57,536 nucleotides of DNA from Lachnospiraceae bacterium (GCA_017623675.1 JAGAOO010000070.1:1-57536); one strand, 5' to 3'. Counted from the first letter of the stretch, positions 15,964 to 26,507 are shown. Translations and numbers: made by a program. The notes: generated from the sequence alone by a model not told the origin.

Positions 15964-17216
15964 TGAATAGAATGATAGCTGTTCTTTCTGAGCATGATGC
16001 ACACGATCAAATGAATTCAAAAAATAAGATGACTCAAAAAGAGATAATAGTATTGTGTTGTCTGATTGTTTTATCATTAGAATATGTTTTGCATTATTAC
16101 ATTGACTTGGGTATTCTTCCTAAAATGCTAATCTATGTTAATACTTTTGCAGCTGTTATTATGCCGGTTTATTCTTTTTTTGTAAAAAGAAAAAATCTGA
16201 AATTTTCAGCATATTCGACTGTCCTATTATGTTATTTTATTGCAATGTTAGGCTATACAGTAGTATTGATGAAATATAGCGGAAGAATGTCTAGGGATGT
16301 AGTTTGCATTACCATCTATTTGCAAATTTTAAGTGCAATATTGTTACAGGATTTGAAATTGGAATATTTGAACAGATTTTTTAAAATTCTGGGGTGCTTA
16401 TCTATTATTGGATTCATATATTGTTTTTTCAGTTTCAATATAGATATAGAGGTAGCAATTAATAGAGGATATCAATATGAAGAGATTTTTTATTATGCTG
16501 CTTTATTTTGGTCAGCTGTTCCGTTCGTTTTAATTGCTTTTATAAAGAAAAAGAATTATTTTTTACCAATTGCATGTTTAGCTCTAGAAGTTATTATCAA
16601 TTTGATTATTGTTAAAAGAATGATATTAGTACAAGTGCTTGTACTATCTATTGTGCTAATTGTAGCTTTAGTTTTGGATAAACGAGCCAAGGGAAAAGGA
16701 AAGAATATTATAAAAATAGTTTGTGCAATAGGTATTGCTTTGTTGCTGATGAGATGCTTCATGTGGGATACAATAGTTAAACTTTTTGAAAGCATTTTGG
16801 AAAGAACAAAAGATGTAACTGAAAATCTAAGTAACTTTAATAGATTTGTCGAAAGTAAGAATTATTATAAAGATGCTACGTTGTTACAGATTATTTTTGG
16901 AAAGGGGTTTGGTGGAACTCATAAAGGATTAGGGACAGTTTCGGAGGCACTGCATGTGGGATGGGCTAATTTAGGATTAAAAGGCGGCTTGATTCTAATT
17001 GCGTTAGTAATTATTCCTTATGTAAAGATGTTAGTAATAGCAGGTAAATATCGAAATTTTCCAGATGAAATAAAATTTTCCTTTTTATATTTACTGTATA
17101 TGGGCCCAATGCTTTTTTTAATTAATATGCACAGTTTTAATCCACAAATGTTTTTGTTTTTTTATTGTTGTATAAAAATTATGAATTATAGGTATTCTGC
17201 ATTAAATAATCTATAA
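15963..17216 (+). CDS. Wzy-type polysaccharide polymerase (membrane)
   Basis: 417 residues, hydrophobic over most of its length with about ten predicted membrane spans. A large polar loop lies in the second half, near residues 270-320 (LERTKDVTENLSNFNRFVESKN, then GKGFGGTHKG), as is usual for Wzy and O-antigen ligase-type proteins. It should join lipid-linked repeat units on the outer face of the membrane. The family is diverse, so the call rests on topology and neighbours. Confidence 0.78.
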   Translation: MNRMIAVLSEHDAHDQMNSKNKMTQKEIIVLCCLIVLSLEYVLHYYIDLGILPKMLIYVNTFAAVIMPVYSFFVKRKNLKFSAYSTVLLCYFIAMLGYTVVLMKYSGRMSRDVVCITIYLQILSAILLQDLKLEYLNRFFKILGCLSIIGFIYCFFSFNIDIEVAINRGYQYEEIFYYAALFWSAVPFVLIAFIKKKNYFLPIACLALEVIINLIIVKRMILVQVLVLSIVLIVALVLDKRAKGKGKNIIKIVCAIGIALLLMRCFMWDTIVKLFESILERTKDVTENLSNFNRFVESKNYYKDATLLQIIFGKGFGGTHKGLGTVSEALHVGWANLGLKGGLILIALVIIPYVKMLVIAGKYRNFPDEIKFSFLYLLYMGPMLFLINMHSFNPQMFLFFYCCIKIMNYRYSALNNL

Positions 17217-17274
17217 CTTAAGTAGACTTATAAAAAATATTAGGTATGCACTAGATGATAATGGAGACATGATC

Positions 17275-18975
17275 ATGAAATTATGGATAGTATTAGATGA
17301 AAAAATAAATAAGCTTGATATTAAAAATGGGGATAGTGTCTTTCTTTCTAGTGTTAGAAAAGAACAGATAAATTCTGGAATAAAGGCATATTACTTTGAT
17401 ATATTTTTTAATTCAGAAGATGAAAAATTAGCAAATTCAGTGAATGATTTGTTTACAACTATACCAAGTAAATGGCATGTAATGAAAAATACTTGTTATA
17501 ATTTGATTTTTTTGCCAGTTATATCTGTAATTCACCAACTTGATGATATAATTGAAAAGAACAGGATTTGTGAAATTGTATTAGTGGGTGGTAGCATGCA
17601 TCCATTTTTTACAATGACAAAAGGTGATGGTGAAGGAGAAAAAAAATTATATAAGTCTAATTGGTTATTTAATTATTTTATTTATTTATATTTTTCTACT
17701 AACAATAAATTAAAATTAACATGGGTAAAAAAGCACAAGAAAATAAATTTTATTATATTACAGTACTTTCGTGAGATAATGTTTTTTGTCAGAGGGTGTG
17801 TTGCTGAATTGAGTCGGTATTTAAGAAACGTAAAAAAGGATTCAGTAGAAACTGAATCCTTAAATCAAGCAGCGATCCCGGTTAAGTTAAATCTGCAGAT
17901 GAGACACATGAATCAATTGCTAGAAAATCAAAATGTTATAAATCCTGTTTATTTGGTTCCAGCCAATATAAGCATCGATGATGATATTTCGGGCGACTAT
18001 ATAAAATTGCGACCATGTAACGTGAAAGAATTGTATATAGTAATAAAAGAAAGTATTTCTTGTGGAAAAGTATGTAAAAAGGGTGCTTTTTATTATGGGG
18101 ATTTCAAATTTGAAATTCCTATGATGGCTTTAATAAGAGCTATGGTACCAGAATATTTTCGTGAGAGTTGTTTCACGTATCAAGTAGAGAAAATAATTAA
18201 AGAGCAAAAAAATATTGTATATTTGCTTACTGATTTTACATATGGGGTTGCTCTTAAAAAGCTACACGAATTTGCTCATGAAGCTGATTTAAAACATTAT
18301 AATTTTCAATATGTGTCGATGCAGAAAGTTTTGTTACCTGATTTGAAACTGGCTGATAGATATTATTTACATACAAAGTCAACCTATGATCTGTATAAAA
18401 AATATAATTCATCATATTTGTTTTATATGCCTGTTATTAGAACAGATGACATGGTTCATGGAGATAGGGTAAATGTTGTTACATTTTTTTTGCAACCTGA
18501 TAAATATGCAATGAGATATTATAATATATTAACAGAATTACTTGATGAGATTCAAAAAAGAGATATTAGTTTAAAAGTAATTATTAAACCACATTATCGA
18601 CAGAATATGCTAGAAATTTTTGAAAAATTAGCAAAATCATATGAATTTTGTAGTTTGGCGATGAAAGATGAGTCTGTTGCGGAGTTGTTAGATAACTCTG
18701 ATATAATGTTGAGTATGACATCTTCTGTGTTGTTTGAGAGTGTAATGAGAAATGTTCCTGGTATAATTATGGATATAGATGGACAGGATGAAGAATTGAT
18801 TAATAATAATGACTCATTTTTAAAGGAGGTCAATTATAGGGCAAAAAGTTGTGAAGAAATATTGGAGATATTCGCAGATATAAGTAGCTTTAAAAAAACA
18901 TACAGTATGCGTCGTAATGTGTATTTGAAACAATTTGATAATGTTGGAATAACAAATGAGGTCTTTAATGCATAG
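17275..18975 (+). CDS. Probable GT-B-like glycosyltransferase of the polysaccharide locus
   Basis: 566 residues from ATG 17275, which has GGAG at better spacing than ATG 17269. There are no membrane spans of usual length. The C-terminal 200 residues resemble capsule/sialyl- or glycerolphosphotransferase-like GT-B proteins: NVVTFFLQPDKYAM, ISLKVIIKPHYRQNMLE, then ELLDNSDIMLSMTSSVLFESVMRN, a donor-site pattern (serine-rich turn followed by E). A role in transfer of the nonulosonic acid made by the downstream module is possible but unproven. Its end overlaps the heparinase-like gene. Confidence 0.55.
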   Translation: MKLWIVLDEKINKLDIKNGDSVFLSSVRKEQINSGIKAYYFDIFFNSEDEKLANSVNDLFTTIPSKWHVMKNTCYNLIFLPVISVIHQLDDIIEKNRICEIVLVGGSMHPFFTMTKGDGEGEKKLYKSNWLFNYFIYLYFSTNNKLKLTWVKKHKKINFIILQYFREIMFFVRGCVAELSRYLRNVKKDSVETESLNQAAIPVKLNLQMRHMNQLLENQNVINPVYLVPANISIDDDISGDYIKLRPCNVKELYIVIKESISCGKVCKKGAFYYGDFKFEIPMMALIRAMVPEYFRESCFTYQVEKIIKEQKNIVYLLTDFTYGVALKKLHEFAHEADLKHYNFQYVSMQKVLLPDLKLADRYYLHTKSTYDLYKKYNSSYLFYMPVIRTDDMVHGDRVNVVTFFLQPDKYAMRYYNILTELLDEIQKRDISLKVIIKPHYRQNMLEIFEKLAKSYEFCSLAMKDESVAELLDNSDIMLSMTSSVLFESVMRNVPGIIMDIDGQDEELINNNDSFLKEVNYRAKSCEEILEIFADISSFKKTYSMRRNVYLKQFDNVGITNEVFNA

Positions 18976-20638
18976 AATAGTATCTTTTTTAAAAAAATAC
19001 GGTTTTTGTAATGGAATAATAGGTGTGTTGCGTTTTTTGTGTAGTACTACTATTATGCGTATTGCAGCACGTATATTAGATTTTATGCCGGAAAATTATT
19101 TTAGATGCCATGCTAATAATAAGAAAATTAATTTATATGAAGGAAATATAGAAGCTGACGCCAAAAGAATTCTTTCAGGGGAAAAGAAGCTATTATTCTA
19201 TAATCCAATTGACCCAAATATAGCAGAGGACATTAAGTATAAATGGGAAGATGAACGTCTGCATGATATATATATATTGGCACAGGCGGATAATGCCGAA
19301 GCAAGAAAAAAGTATGAAATGATTCTGGATGATTATAATGTTGTTACTATACATCCAGATGATATAGCGATGGAGGTTTCAATTCGAGCAATTAATATAA
19401 TTGAATCTGCTAAATTTTATAAAGGAAACATAAATGAAAAGAATGTAGTTACTAAATTTTTAAAGAGTGCACTCATATATATTTTACGAAATCCAGAAAG
19501 AGGAGTAATTTATTCTGGCAATCATTATTTTTTTAATTTATTAGGAATTTTATGGATATTAGAAAATATAGAGGGGAATTGGATTATCAATGGATTACAT
19601 CGATTTAGCAAAAAGAGGCTTATTGTGTTGCTTAAGCAGATAATTCTTAAAGATGGTGCATTATATGAAAATTCAACGCATTATCATAAATATGTAACAG
19701 AATCTTATTTGTTATATCTAGCATCTACGGGAAAAAAAACAAATAAAGTGATGCTGAGCTTCGCTGAGAAAATGTGGTCATTTTGTGAATTTATGGCAAC
19801 AGAGGGGAAAATTATTGGAATTGGAGATAATGATTCTGGTCGTATACTTCCTCTGCCGAATTATTATCAGTATTCATCAGTTGATATTACAGTAATAAGA
19901 AAATTGGCAAAACAATTGAATTTGAAGAAGATTATAGGTAATGGGGATGAATTTGGAATATTTGTATTACAGAATAGAACATGGAAGTGTTATCTTAGAT
20001 GCGATTTAGTACGAGATGCAAAAAAAAATCGCACGATAGGTAATCATGCTCATAATGATCAATTATCGGTGTATTTATGGTATTGTAATATACCGGTTTT
20101 TATTGATCGAGGGACATACATGTATATTTTAAAAGAAGATATTCGAAAAAATAATATGCTCACTAAGCATCATAATACGGTAAGTATTGGCCGGTATGAA
20201 CAAAATAAGTTACCAGAAGGGTTTACGTATTTTGAGAGAACTGCAAAAGGCACAATTATTGAGAAAACTACAACTAGTATGACAGCTGAAATAACTGGTT
20301 ATTACGAGCATATTCATAAGCGAAAGATAAGCGTTATTGAAAGTGGAATAGAGATTATTGATACGATAGAGAATGCAGGTAACCAATCTCAAAGTTCAGA
20401 AATACATTTTTGTATTGCACCAATATGGAAGGTTCAACAAATCTCTGCTAATATATGTATGTTGAAATGTGATAATAACAGTATTATTATGAAATCTCAA
20501 AATCCGATTTCTATAAGAGAAGGTGAGGTTTTCCCTGAATATGGGGAAATAGTTAAAGTGAAATGTGTTGATATTGAACTTGCTAGCGTTGGTGTGAATC
20601 ATGTACAAATATGTGAACAGTTGGAGGAAACATTATGA
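18968..20638 (+). CDS. Heparinase II/III-like protein
   Basis: 556 residues from ATG 18968 (preferred over 18956 because GAGGT then lies five bases upstream). The first half is a helical toroid-like region (NPERGVIYSGNHYFFNLLGILWI, then LYENSTHYHKYVTESYLLYLAS, with the conserved S-T-H-Y-H). The second half has the heparinase II/III signature: NHAHNDQLSVYLWYCNIPVFIDRGTYMY and HHNTVSIGRYEQ. These enzymes cleave uronic-acid polysaccharides by beta-elimination, or act as glycan-trimming/assembly factors in capsule loci. No signal peptide is visible, which fits a cytoplasmic role or unusual export. Confidence 0.85.
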   Translation: MHRIVSFLKKYGFCNGIIGVLRFLCSTTIMRIAARILDFMPENYFRCHANNKKINLYEGNIEADAKRILSGEKKLLFYNPIDPNIAEDIKYKWEDERLHDIYILAQADNAEARKKYEMILDDYNVVTIHPDDIAMEVSIRAINIIESAKFYKGNINEKNVVTKFLKSALIYILRNPERGVIYSGNHYFFNLLGILWILENIEGNWIINGLHRFSKKRLIVLLKQIILKDGALYENSTHYHKYVTESYLLYLASTGKKTNKVMLSFAEKMWSFCEFMATEGKIIGIGDNDSGRILPLPNYYQYSSVDITVIRKLAKQLNLKKIIGNGDEFGIFVLQNRTWKCYLRCDLVRDAKKNRTIGNHAHNDQLSVYLWYCNIPVFIDRGTYMYILKEDIRKNNMLTKHHNTVSIGRYEQNKLPEGFTYFERTAKGTIIEKTTTSMTAEITGYYEHIHKRKISVIESGIEIIDTIENAGNQSQSSEIHFCIAPIWKVQQISANICMLKCDNNSIIMKSQNPISIREGEVFPEYGEIVKVKCVDIELASVGVNHVQICEQLEETL

Positions 20639-22047
20639 ATAATAAGCTAAAGATAATAGTCAAAGACATATTTCGGTATGCTTATAATAAATTACCAATG
20701 AATATTAGAACATCTTCATTGTATAGAAAGACATATGAAGAAACATATAATTTTTTAGAGGAATCTGAGTATTGGTCAAAAGAAAAGATGCAAAAATATC
20801 AAAATGAAAAATTGCATGATTTGATTTTGTACGCCTATAATAATGTTCCATATTATAAAAAATTATTTGATGATTTGGCTATTGATCCGGATTCTATAAC
20901 GGATACTGAAAGTCTAAAAAAAGTTCCATATCTGACTAAAGATATAATCAAAGAAGAAGGAGAACGGATGCTTTCTACTGCCGTGCACAAAAATAAAAGA
21001 ATACGGCATGAAACAGGTGGATCATCAGGAAAACCTATCTCCATATGGTATGAGAAGGATATAGTAAAAGCGAAAGAAGATGCGTTTGTTGCAAGAATAT
21101 GGGGCAGAATAGGGTATAATGATACGGATAGAATTGCGATATTCAGAGATATTAATTTCATTAGAGAAATGGAGATGGTAGATAAGAATATTGTATACAA
21201 GAGAATGCCAGGTACAAATAAGTTTTATTTTTCTTTTGGTAATTTAAGGAAAGAAACCATTCAAAAATATAGAGAGGCTATCATTAAGATAAAACCGCAG
21301 TGGATAATTGCATATCCAGCAAGTTTATACTATTTAGTGCAATTACTGGATGTTAACATGGAGTCACCATTTGATTCGTTGAAAGGTATAATTTTTATGT
21401 CAGAGACATTATATCCTCATCAAATCAAGGTGTTTAAAAAATTTTTCAATGTTAAAATGTTACATGCGTATGGACACACTGAAAAAGCTTGCTTGGCTGG
21501 AACGTGTGAAGAGTCAATGCGTTTTCATATACAGCCTGAATATGGAATTGCAGAGTTTATTGAAAATGACGGAATGATGGAATTAGTCGCTACAGGATTT
21601 ATTAATAATTGCATGCCATTGATAAGATATAAAACACAAGATTTATTTGTTTTGTCGAGTGAAAAATGTTCTTGTGGCAGGGAACATCAGCTGATTGAAT
21701 CAATAGAAGGAAGAACTGGCGATAGAATATATTTGAGCGATGGTAGTATCGTGACAGATACATATTGCGATTTTGCTATAAGCCAATCAATATGGCAGAG
21801 CAAAGTGGAGCAGTTTCAAGTAAGACAAGACAAAGTAGGATTTTGTGAGATATGGTATATTCCACTAAGTGATAAAGAGGATATTCACAAATTAGAGGCA
21901 GAAATAAAATCCGATTGTGAAAACTATTTATACAATAAAATAATTGTTACACCTAAAAAAGTAGATAATATACCAAGAACGATAAGAGGAAAACAGAAGC
22001 TTATTGTATCAGCTATAGGGTGTGATAAAGAAAGTAAAACTAATTAG
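20635..22047 (+). CDS. CapK/PaaK-like adenylate-forming enzyme
   Basis: 470 residues with GGAGGAAAC before the start; ATGA overlap with the previous gene. Phenylacetate-CoA ligase-like fold: YNNVPYYKKLFD near residue 70, the AMP-binding loop HETGGSSGKPISIWYE near 123, LHAYGHTEKACLAGTC near 277, and the R-Y-K-T-x-D motif near 330. Members in capsule clusters (CapK) are thought to activate an acid that decorates the glycan. No partner acyltransferase is obvious apart from the GNAT and hexapeptide proteins downstream. Confidence 0.88.
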   Translation: MNNKLKIIVKDIFRYAYNKLPMNIRTSSLYRKTYEETYNFLEESEYWSKEKMQKYQNEKLHDLILYAYNNVPYYKKLFDDLAIDPDSITDTESLKKVPYLTKDIIKEEGERMLSTAVHKNKRIRHETGGSSGKPISIWYEKDIVKAKEDAFVARIWGRIGYNDTDRIAIFRDINFIREMEMVDKNIVYKRMPGTNKFYFSFGNLRKETIQKYREAIIKIKPQWIIAYPASLYYLVQLLDVNMESPFDSLKGIIFMSETLYPHQIKVFKKFFNVKMLHAYGHTEKACLAGTCEESMRFHIQPEYGIAEFIENDGMMELVATGFINNCMPLIRYKTQDLFVLSSEKCSCGREHQLIESIEGRTGDRIYLSDGSIVTDTYCDFAISQSIWQSKVEQFQVRQDKVGFCEIWYIPLSDKEDIHKLEAEIKSDCENYLYNKIIVTPKKVDNIPRTIRGKQKLIVSAIGCDKESKTN

Positions 22048-22056
22048 AATGAGGTG

Positions 22057-23529
22057 ATGGAGAAATTGCTAGAAAAATGTAACGCAATATTAAAAGAGAT
22101 CAAAGCAAATAAATTTTTTGCAAATTCAATATTATATATAGCTGCTTCGTTTCTAATAAAAGGAATATCTTTTTTGACAACACCTATATTTACACGACTA
22201 ATGGGAACTGCTGATTATGGAATTGTATCTAATTTTACAATGTGGGCAAATTTTTTTGCAGTTTTTATCTGCCTGCAGATGACGGCAGGTATTGTGGCCG
22301 CAAAAGTTACACGTTCAGTTGAGGAATTAGATGTCTATGTTGCAAGAATTACAAGGATGTGCATTGCTTTTGCATTAGTGATAGGCTGTTTCATATTTTT
22401 GTTTAGAAATTTCATTTCAAATATAACAGAAATAGATAGTATATATTTATTGCCGATGCTTATAGTAGCATATGGACATTCTGCAATTAATTTATATTCT
22501 AGCTATTGTATCGCACAAGAAAGGCCTAAAGCTAAGGTTAAATTTTCAACAATAAATTCATTATTTATTACTTTGTGTGGTGTAATGATGGTTTTATTTT
22601 TCGCTGACAAGAGCCAAGGAAGAATAATTGGTTTTGTAGTGGCGTATGGTCTTGTTGCATTATATGTTTCAGTGCGTTTTGCTTTTATAAAAACTAAAGG
22701 TGTTGGTTCAGGGAAAAAGGATGTTATGTATGCACTGACATTTGGAATTCCACTTATACCGCATCTTTTAGCTAACATGGTTAATGGAAATGCCGATAGA
22801 GTATTTATTATTAAGTTGTTTGGTGAGAATGAAGCAGGTATATATAGTGTTGCATATAGCATAGGAGCAATTGCACTTACATTTGCAGATGCATGTACAG
22901 ATGCATGGACTCCATGGTATTTTAGTGAGACAAAATGCAAAAACAAAGAACAAGTTAATCGTTATTTAAAGTTTTATTCTTTTACTATTGCAATGTGCTT
23001 TTTTGGAGTAATGATGCTAGCTCCAGAAATTATGAAAATAATGGCCGATGAAACGTATTATACCGGTATGCCATGTATAAAATATGTTGCTTTAGGAATA
23101 TGTTTTTTGTTTTTATATAGATTTCCATTATGTTATGAGCAGTATAATGGAAATACGAAATTTGTTGCACCTGCAACAGTGATTTGTGCAGCGATTAATA
23201 TAATATTAAATTCAATATTTGTACCGAAATATGGAATAGAAGGAGCTGCATTTACAACATTGTTATCGTATATTATATTATGGATATTGCATGAAATTGT
23301 TGTAAGGTTTATTATTAAGAATTATAATATTGATTTTAAAAGCTATTTGCCGGCTATAGTAATTTCATGTATCGGATTTGTTTTATCAGATATGTTGTCA
23401 GAAAAGTTTTTTCTTAGATATTTTATTATTGCAATATTTTGTATAAGTTATCTTTTTTATGCGGGTAATATACTAAAATATAAGAAGAAAAACAGTGTTA
23501 AGAGGAATGATGATTATGATAAAAGATAA
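22057..23529 (+). CDS. Wzx-type repeat-unit flippase
   Basis: About 490 residues with some twelve hydrophobic segments; GTG 22054 is an alternative start one codon earlier. Features typical of the polysaccharide transporter family are LYIAASFLIKGISFLTTPIFTRLMG at the N-terminus, ADRVFIIKLFGENEAGIYSVAYSIG in the middle and YGIEGAAFTTLLSYIILW near the end. It moves undecaprenyl-linked repeats across the membrane before Wzy acts. Confidence 0.9.
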   Translation: MEKLLEKCNAILKEIKANKFFANSILYIAASFLIKGISFLTTPIFTRLMGTADYGIVSNFTMWANFFAVFICLQMTAGIVAAKVTRSVEELDVYVARITRMCIAFALVIGCFIFLFRNFISNITEIDSIYLLPMLIVAYGHSAINLYSSYCIAQERPKAKVKFSTINSLFITLCGVMMVLFFADKSQGRIIGFVVAYGLVALYVSVRFAFIKTKGVGSGKKDVMYALTFGIPLIPHLLANMVNGNADRVFIIKLFGENEAGIYSVAYSIGAIALTFADACTDAWTPWYFSETKCKNKEQVNRYLKFYSFTIAMCFFGVMMLAPEIMKIMADETYYTGMPCIKYVALGICFLFLYRFPLCYEQYNGNTKFVAPATVICAAINIILNSIFVPKYGIEGAAFTTLLSYIILWILHEIVVRFIIKNYNIDFKSYLPAIVISCIGFVLSDMLSEKFFLRYFIIAIFCISYLFYAGNILKYKKKNSVKRNDDYDKR

Positions 23530-24067
23530 AAAAGAATTGAAAAGATACTTAGAAGCCGATAAAAAAGCACTCAAAAAAATGTATAACCATCCTAGAGTGT
23601 TTGGGGATGAAGAATGGAAATATGAGATTTGTCTACGCAAGTATGAGTATTATTATAATACTAAATCAAATAAGATAATGTATGCGTGGTATAAGTGGCT
23701 ACATCATAGATTAGGGATGAAATATTCATTTTCTATTCCTGCAAATGTATTTGGAGCTGGTTTAAGAATTAATCATATTTGCGGTGGAATAATTATCAAT
23801 CCAAATTGTAAAATTGGGGATTGGTGTGACATTCATCAGGGAGTAAATATAGGACAAAGTATTGATGGAAAATGTCCGGAAATTGGTTCTAATGTATATA
23901 TTGGTCCTGGAGCAAAGATATTTGGAAATATATGCATTGCTGATGATGTGATGATTGGAGCGAATGCAGTAGTGACTAAATCTATTTATGAGAAAGGAGC
24001 TGTCGTGGGAGGAGTTCCGGCAAAGCTTATTTCTGTCAATGAGAAAAATCCTTTGCATAGGGAGTAA
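23516..24067 (+). CDS. Serine acetyltransferase-like hexapeptide acetyltransferase
   Basis: About 183 residues. The start at 23516 is chosen because AAGAGG lies ten bases upstream; earlier in-frame ATGs overlap that site. The left-handed beta-helix region starts at IPANVFGAGLRINHICGGIIINPN and shows the CysE-like GDWCDIHQGVNIG and VIGANAVVTKSI motifs. In glycan loci such proteins O-acetylate sugars rather than serine. The start overlaps the flippase end. Confidence 0.82.
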   Translation: MIKDKKELKRYLEADKKALKKMYNHPRVFGDEEWKYEICLRKYEYYYNTKSNKIMYAWYKWLHHRLGMKYSFSIPANVFGAGLRINHICGGIIINPNCKIGDWCDIHQGVNIGQSIDGKCPEIGSNVYIGPGAKIFGNICIADDVMIGANAVVTKSIYEKGAVVGGVPAKLISVNEKNPLHRE

Positions 24068-24168
24068 TAGTAATGATTATTTCGGTTGTCTACATACTGA
24101 AGTAAAAAACAAAATTATATAAAAGAAAGGAAATACGATTTTATTTAGAATTGTATGAGGTAGAAAAG

Positions 24169-25389
24169 ATGATTAATGTAGTAGGATTAGGTTATATCGG
24201 TTTACCAACAGCGCTTATGCTTGCGTCTCATGGTGTTGAAGTAATTGGTACGGATTATAACAAGGAGGTAGTAAAAACTCTTAATGAAGGTAAAACAACT
24301 TTTAAAGAAAAAGGGTTAGATGAATTATTTGCTGAAGCTGTAAAATCTGGAATTAAATTTACAACAGAATATCAAGTAACAGATACCTATATTGTGTCAG
24401 TTCCAACGCCGTATGATAAATTTAGCAAGAAAGTGGATGCAGGATATGTTGTTGCAGCAGTGAAAACAATAATGGGAGTATGTCCAAAAGGTGCAACTGT
24501 AGTTGTTGAATCTACGGTTTCTCCTGGTACAATTGATAAGTTTATACGACCAGTTATTGAAGAAAATGGGTTTAAAATTGGTGAAGATATTAATTTGGTT
24601 CATGCTCCGGAACGTATTATTCCAGGAAATATGGTATATGAACTTTTACATAATAATAGAACGATTGGTGCTGATAGTAAAGAAATAGGAGAAAAAATCA
24701 AAAAGATATATGCATCTTTTTGCCAAGGTGATATTATTGTGACAGATATAAGAACAGCGGAAATGACAAAGGTAGTTGAAAATACATTCAGAGCTGTAAA
24801 TATTGCATTTGCAAATGAACTGGCGAAAATTTGTCGTCACGATAATATGGATGTTTATGAAATTATAAAGATATGTAATATGCATCCAAGGGTAAATATT
24901 TTACAACCTGGACCAGGTGTTGGTGGGCATTGCATTTCTGTAGACCCATGGTTCCTTGTTGGGGATTATCCTAGCCTTGCAAAAGTAATTGATGAGTCCA
25001 TGAAAACAAATGATGGCATGCCAGATTTTGTGCTTAATAGGATTTATGAGATTATGAAAGAAAATAATATTCATGACTTTTCTAAAGTGGGACTATATGG
25101 ATTGTCATATAAGGAGAATGTTGATGATCCACGAGAATCTCCGACAATTCAACTTTTAGAGAGTCAAGAACGTCATTTAGCAGAGCCATTGAAAACATAT
25201 GATCCTTATTTTGAAAAGGATTTGGTCCCTAATCAATATCATGACTTTGATAAATTTTTAGAAGATACAGAATTGGTTGTAATCATGGTAAATCACGATC
25301 ATATTAAAGAAAATATGAGTAAATTAGAAGGGAAAATTGTATTTGATACTCGGAAATGCTGTGATTTGCCAGGCACTTATAGATTGTAA
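24169..25389 (+). CDS. wecC: UDP-N-acetyl-D-mannosamine dehydrogenase
   Basis: 406 residues from ATG 24169 (GAGGTAG upstream). The NAD Rossmann motif is VVGLGYIGLPTALML, followed by VESTVSPGT. The catalytic cysteine is in GPGVGGHCISVDPWF near residue 254, and the C-terminal domain includes LYGLSYKENVDDPRESP. It oxidises UDP-ManNAc to UDP-ManNAcA, pairing with the epimerase encoded next. The GGHCISVDPWF variant is characteristic of WecC rather than UDP-glucose dehydrogenase. Confidence 0.93.
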   Translation: MINVVGLGYIGLPTALMLASHGVEVIGTDYNKEVVKTLNEGKTTFKEKGLDELFAEAVKSGIKFTTEYQVTDTYIVSVPTPYDKFSKKVDAGYVVAAVKTIMGVCPKGATVVVESTVSPGTIDKFIRPVIEENGFKIGEDINLVHAPERIIPGNMVYELLHNNRTIGADSKEIGEKIKKIYASFCQGDIIVTDIRTAEMTKVVENTFRAVNIAFANELAKICRHDNMDVYEIIKICNMHPRVNILQPGPGVGGHCISVDPWFLVGDYPSLAKVIDESMKTNDGMPDFVLNRIYEIMKENNIHDFSKVGLYGLSYKENVDDPRESPTIQLLESQERHLAEPLKTYDPYFEKDLVPNQYHDFDKFLEDTELVVIMVNHDHIKENMSKLEGKIVFDTRKCCDLPGTYRL

Positions 25390-25408
25390 GTAAGAGGTAG
25401 GTGGTAAA

Positions 25409-26500
25409 ATGAAAAAAGTAATGCTTGTGTTTGGTACTCGTCCAGAAGCGATAAAAATGTGTCCGTTGGTAAAAGAATTAAAAAAAAGAGAATCACTCAA
25501 TACTGTTGTTTGTGTGACAGGACAGCATCGACAGATGTTAGATCAAGTGCTTAATGCATTTGAAGTAATCCCAGATTATGACCTGTCAATTATGAAGGAC
25601 AAGCAGACCTTATTCGATGTGACAACGAATATTTTAACAAAAATTAAGCAAGTGCTAGAAAAAGAAATGCCAGATGTTGTCTTGGTTCATGGAGACACTT
25701 CTACAACTTTTGTTACAGCATTAGCCTGTTTTTATATGCAAATACCAGTAGGTCATGTTGAAGCAGGATTGAGAACGTATAATATATATAGTCCATATCC
25801 AGAGGAGTTCAATAGACAAGCAGTATCAATAATTTCTTCGTATAATTTTGCGCCAACAGAATTGTCTAAGGAGAATTTATTAAAGGAAGGAAAGAATCCT
25901 GCTACTATTTTTGTTACTGGAAACACTGCAATAGATGCATTAAAAACAACTGTTAAAGAGAATTATGTTCATCCTGAATTGGAATGGGCAAAAGATAGCC
26001 GATTAATTATGATAACAGCACATAGACGAGAAAATCTAGGAGCTCCAATGCATAATATGTTTCGTGCTATTCGACGTGTGATGGACGAGCATTCAGACGT
26101 AAAGGCTATATATCCAATACATATGAATCCAGTAGTTAGACAAGCTGCAGATGAAGAATTAGGAGATTGTGAACGAATTAGGATTATTGAACCCTTAGAA
26201 GTATTAGACTTTCATAATTTCTTAGCTAGGAGTTACTTGATTTTGACTGATAGTGGTGGGATACAAGAGGAAGCTCCATCTTTAGGAAAACCTGTTCTTG
26301 TAATGCGTGATACTACTGAGAGACCAGAAGGTATACAGGCGGGTACGTTAAAACTTGTTGGAACCGAGGAGGAATCAATTTATAGTAGTTTTAAGCTTTT
26401 ATTAGAAGACAGTCAAGAGTATGAAAAAATGTCTAAAGCAAGCAATCCGTATGGTGATGGAAATGCATCTAAACGAATAGCTGATATTTTAGAAAAATAA
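25409..26500 (+). CDS. wecB: UDP-N-acetylglucosamine 2-epimerase (non-hydrolysing)
   Basis: 363 residues, the usual length. Motifs are VFGTRPEAIKMCPLV at the N-terminus, VHGDTSTTF near 94, GHVEAGLRTYNIYSPYPEE near 113, TAHRRENLGAPM near 205, and LTDSGGIQEEAPSLGKPVLVMRDTTERPEG near 280. It interconverts UDP-GlcNAc and UDP-ManNAc in the cytoplasm and feeds WecC. A hairpin follows the stop codon. Confidence 0.95.
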   Translation: MKKVMLVFGTRPEAIKMCPLVKELKKRESLNTVVCVTGQHRQMLDQVLNAFEVIPDYDLSIMKDKQTLFDVTTNILTKIKQVLEKEMPDVVLVHGDTSTTFVTALACFYMQIPVGHVEAGLRTYNIYSPYPEEFNRQAVSIISSYNFAPTELSKENLLKEGKNPATIFVTGNTAIDALKTTVKENYVHPELEWAKDSRLIMITAHRRENLGAPMHNMFRAIRRVMDEHSDVKAIYPIHMNPVVRQAADEELGDCERIRIIEPLEVLDFHNFLARSYLILTDSGGIQEEAPSLGKPVLVMRDTTERPEGIQAGTLKLVGTEEESIYSSFKLLLEDSQEYEKMSKASNPYGDGNASKRIADILEK

Positions 26501-26507
26501 AGAATAA

